From assembly GCA_937892015.1 (NCBI GenBank), contig CALAUY010000031.1, positions 1-22,005 of the forward strand: DNA of 22,005 nt, in the 5' to 3' direction. The position numbers and the translations under genes were made by a program. The notes beneath the pieces are model-generated. The model did not search any database. It was given only the letters and a program-made list of their open reading frames with translations, and was not told where the DNA came from. Origin of the DNA: an uncultured Bacteroidales bacterium. Lineage in GTDB: Bacteria; Bacteroidota; Bacteroidia; Bacteroidales; Paludibacteraceae. Of this stretch, positions 21,635-22,005 are shown in pieces. The number at the start of each line of letters is the position of its first letter. The first letter of the stretch is position 1.

Positions 21635-22005
21635 TAAAATGGCAAAAATGTGCAAAAAAGCTGGTCATATTCCGGCAGATGGGCGGTAACGCTCTGCCTC
21701 TTATCAGGATCAAGCTCTAAAAGCACATCGTCCATAAGCAAAACCGGTTTTTTCTGCGTTATCTGCGTGTAAAAAATTGCCTGTGCCACACGCAGTAAAA
21801 GTGCAATAAGACGACGCTGCCCTGTAGAAGCATTCGGAACAAAATTAGCTCCATTCCTCACAAACCGGATTTTATCGCGGTGAGGACCGGTCATCGTCGT
21901 CTGCATGATTTTGTCTACTTCGCGCTTCTGTAAAAGCGTCTGCATAACGCTGTCTACGCTCGGAATCTGGTTATCTATAAGCTTCCAGGAAGGCTCATAA
22001 GAAAT
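21622..22005 (-). pseudogene. recF: RecF C-terminal fragment, spirochaete-like, with aberrant end (chimera or transfer junction)
   Basis: The frame is open from the window edge to a TGA at 21624-21622. It encodes the C-terminal lobe of the SMC-like ATPase RecF, which helps load RecA at gapped DNA: TMTGPHRDKIRF, the ABC signature STGQRR, Walker B VLLMDDVLLELD with D-loop, and a final YDQLFCTFLP. The ASTGQRRLIALLLRVAQA and KKPVLLMDDVLLELD wording is what I know from Treponema RecF, not the GSQGQ form of Bacteroidetes. After FLP (codons down to about 21640) only FYLHK follows, encoded by promoter P3 DNA. The natural spirochaetal C-terminus therefore seems replaced by unrelated sequence. G+C is about 48% by hand count over 300 bases. 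It may be an assembly join rather than a real pseudogene. Confidence 0.75.

Noticed and set aside
1..22005. CRISPR array, insertion sequence, tRNA or rRNA gene, prophage genes
   Set aside because: No regularly spaced repeats, transposase or integrase motifs, cloverleaf sequences or phage structural proteins were seen on either strand.

Overview
The window looks like chromosomal DNA of a Bacteroidota species, most likely order Bacteroidales. The evidence is three promoters of the Bacteroidetes type (TTTG, 20 bp, TAACTTTG), the L28-L33-DUF4295 ribosomal cluster, a type IX secretion C-terminal signal, choice-of-anchor/PKD-like surface proteins, an OmpA-family protein with a large N-terminal barrel, and an NHQN-type acyltransferase. 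I cannot name a genus. I see no tRNA or rRNA genes, insertion sequences or CRISPR array.

Layout. (1) 1-1881, plus strand: the 3' end of a class I/II PLP aminotransferase, coupled by an ATGA overlap to a membrane-associated lysophospholipid-type acyltransferase. (2) 1882-2119: hairpin, promoter P1 lying inside a long inverted repeat, and a leader with two hairpins. (3) 2120-11297, plus: a four-gene surface operon: secreted adhesin with type IX signal, barrel-OmpA protein, a second adhesin paralogous to the first over most of its length, and a barrel-only protein that resembles the barrel of the OmpA protein. This reads as a duplicated two-gene cassette whose copies have diverged at their C-termini. 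(4) 11298-12244, plus: promoter P2, a roughly 200-nt leader, rpmB, rpmG, a DUF4295 gene and a rho-independent terminator. (5) 12283-19423, plus: a tightly packed run of diacylglycerol-kinase-like lipid kinase, MBOAT O-acyltransferase, DHHW/AlgJ-like protein, Bax-inhibitor-1 protein, secreted endonuclease/phosphatase-fold protein, GluQ-RS and 4'-phosphopantetheinyl transferase. (6) 19348-21634, minus: promoter P3 drives an AmgK-like sugar kinase fused to a RapZ C-terminal domain, then a MurU-like nucleotidyltransferase. These converge on, and overlap, the phosphopantetheinyl transferase. (7) 21622-22005, minus: the C-terminal part of a RecF that looks spirochaetal rather than Bacteroidetes-like, ending abruptly inside P3.

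How they work together: the acyltransferase, lipid kinase, MBOAT/DHHW pair and AmgK/MurU pair all point to envelope lipid, surface-polymer and peptidoglycan-recycling work. The 9-kb adhesin/barrel operon is the least explained system here. The recF fragment is either a contig chimera or a transfer junction and should be checked before anything is built on it.
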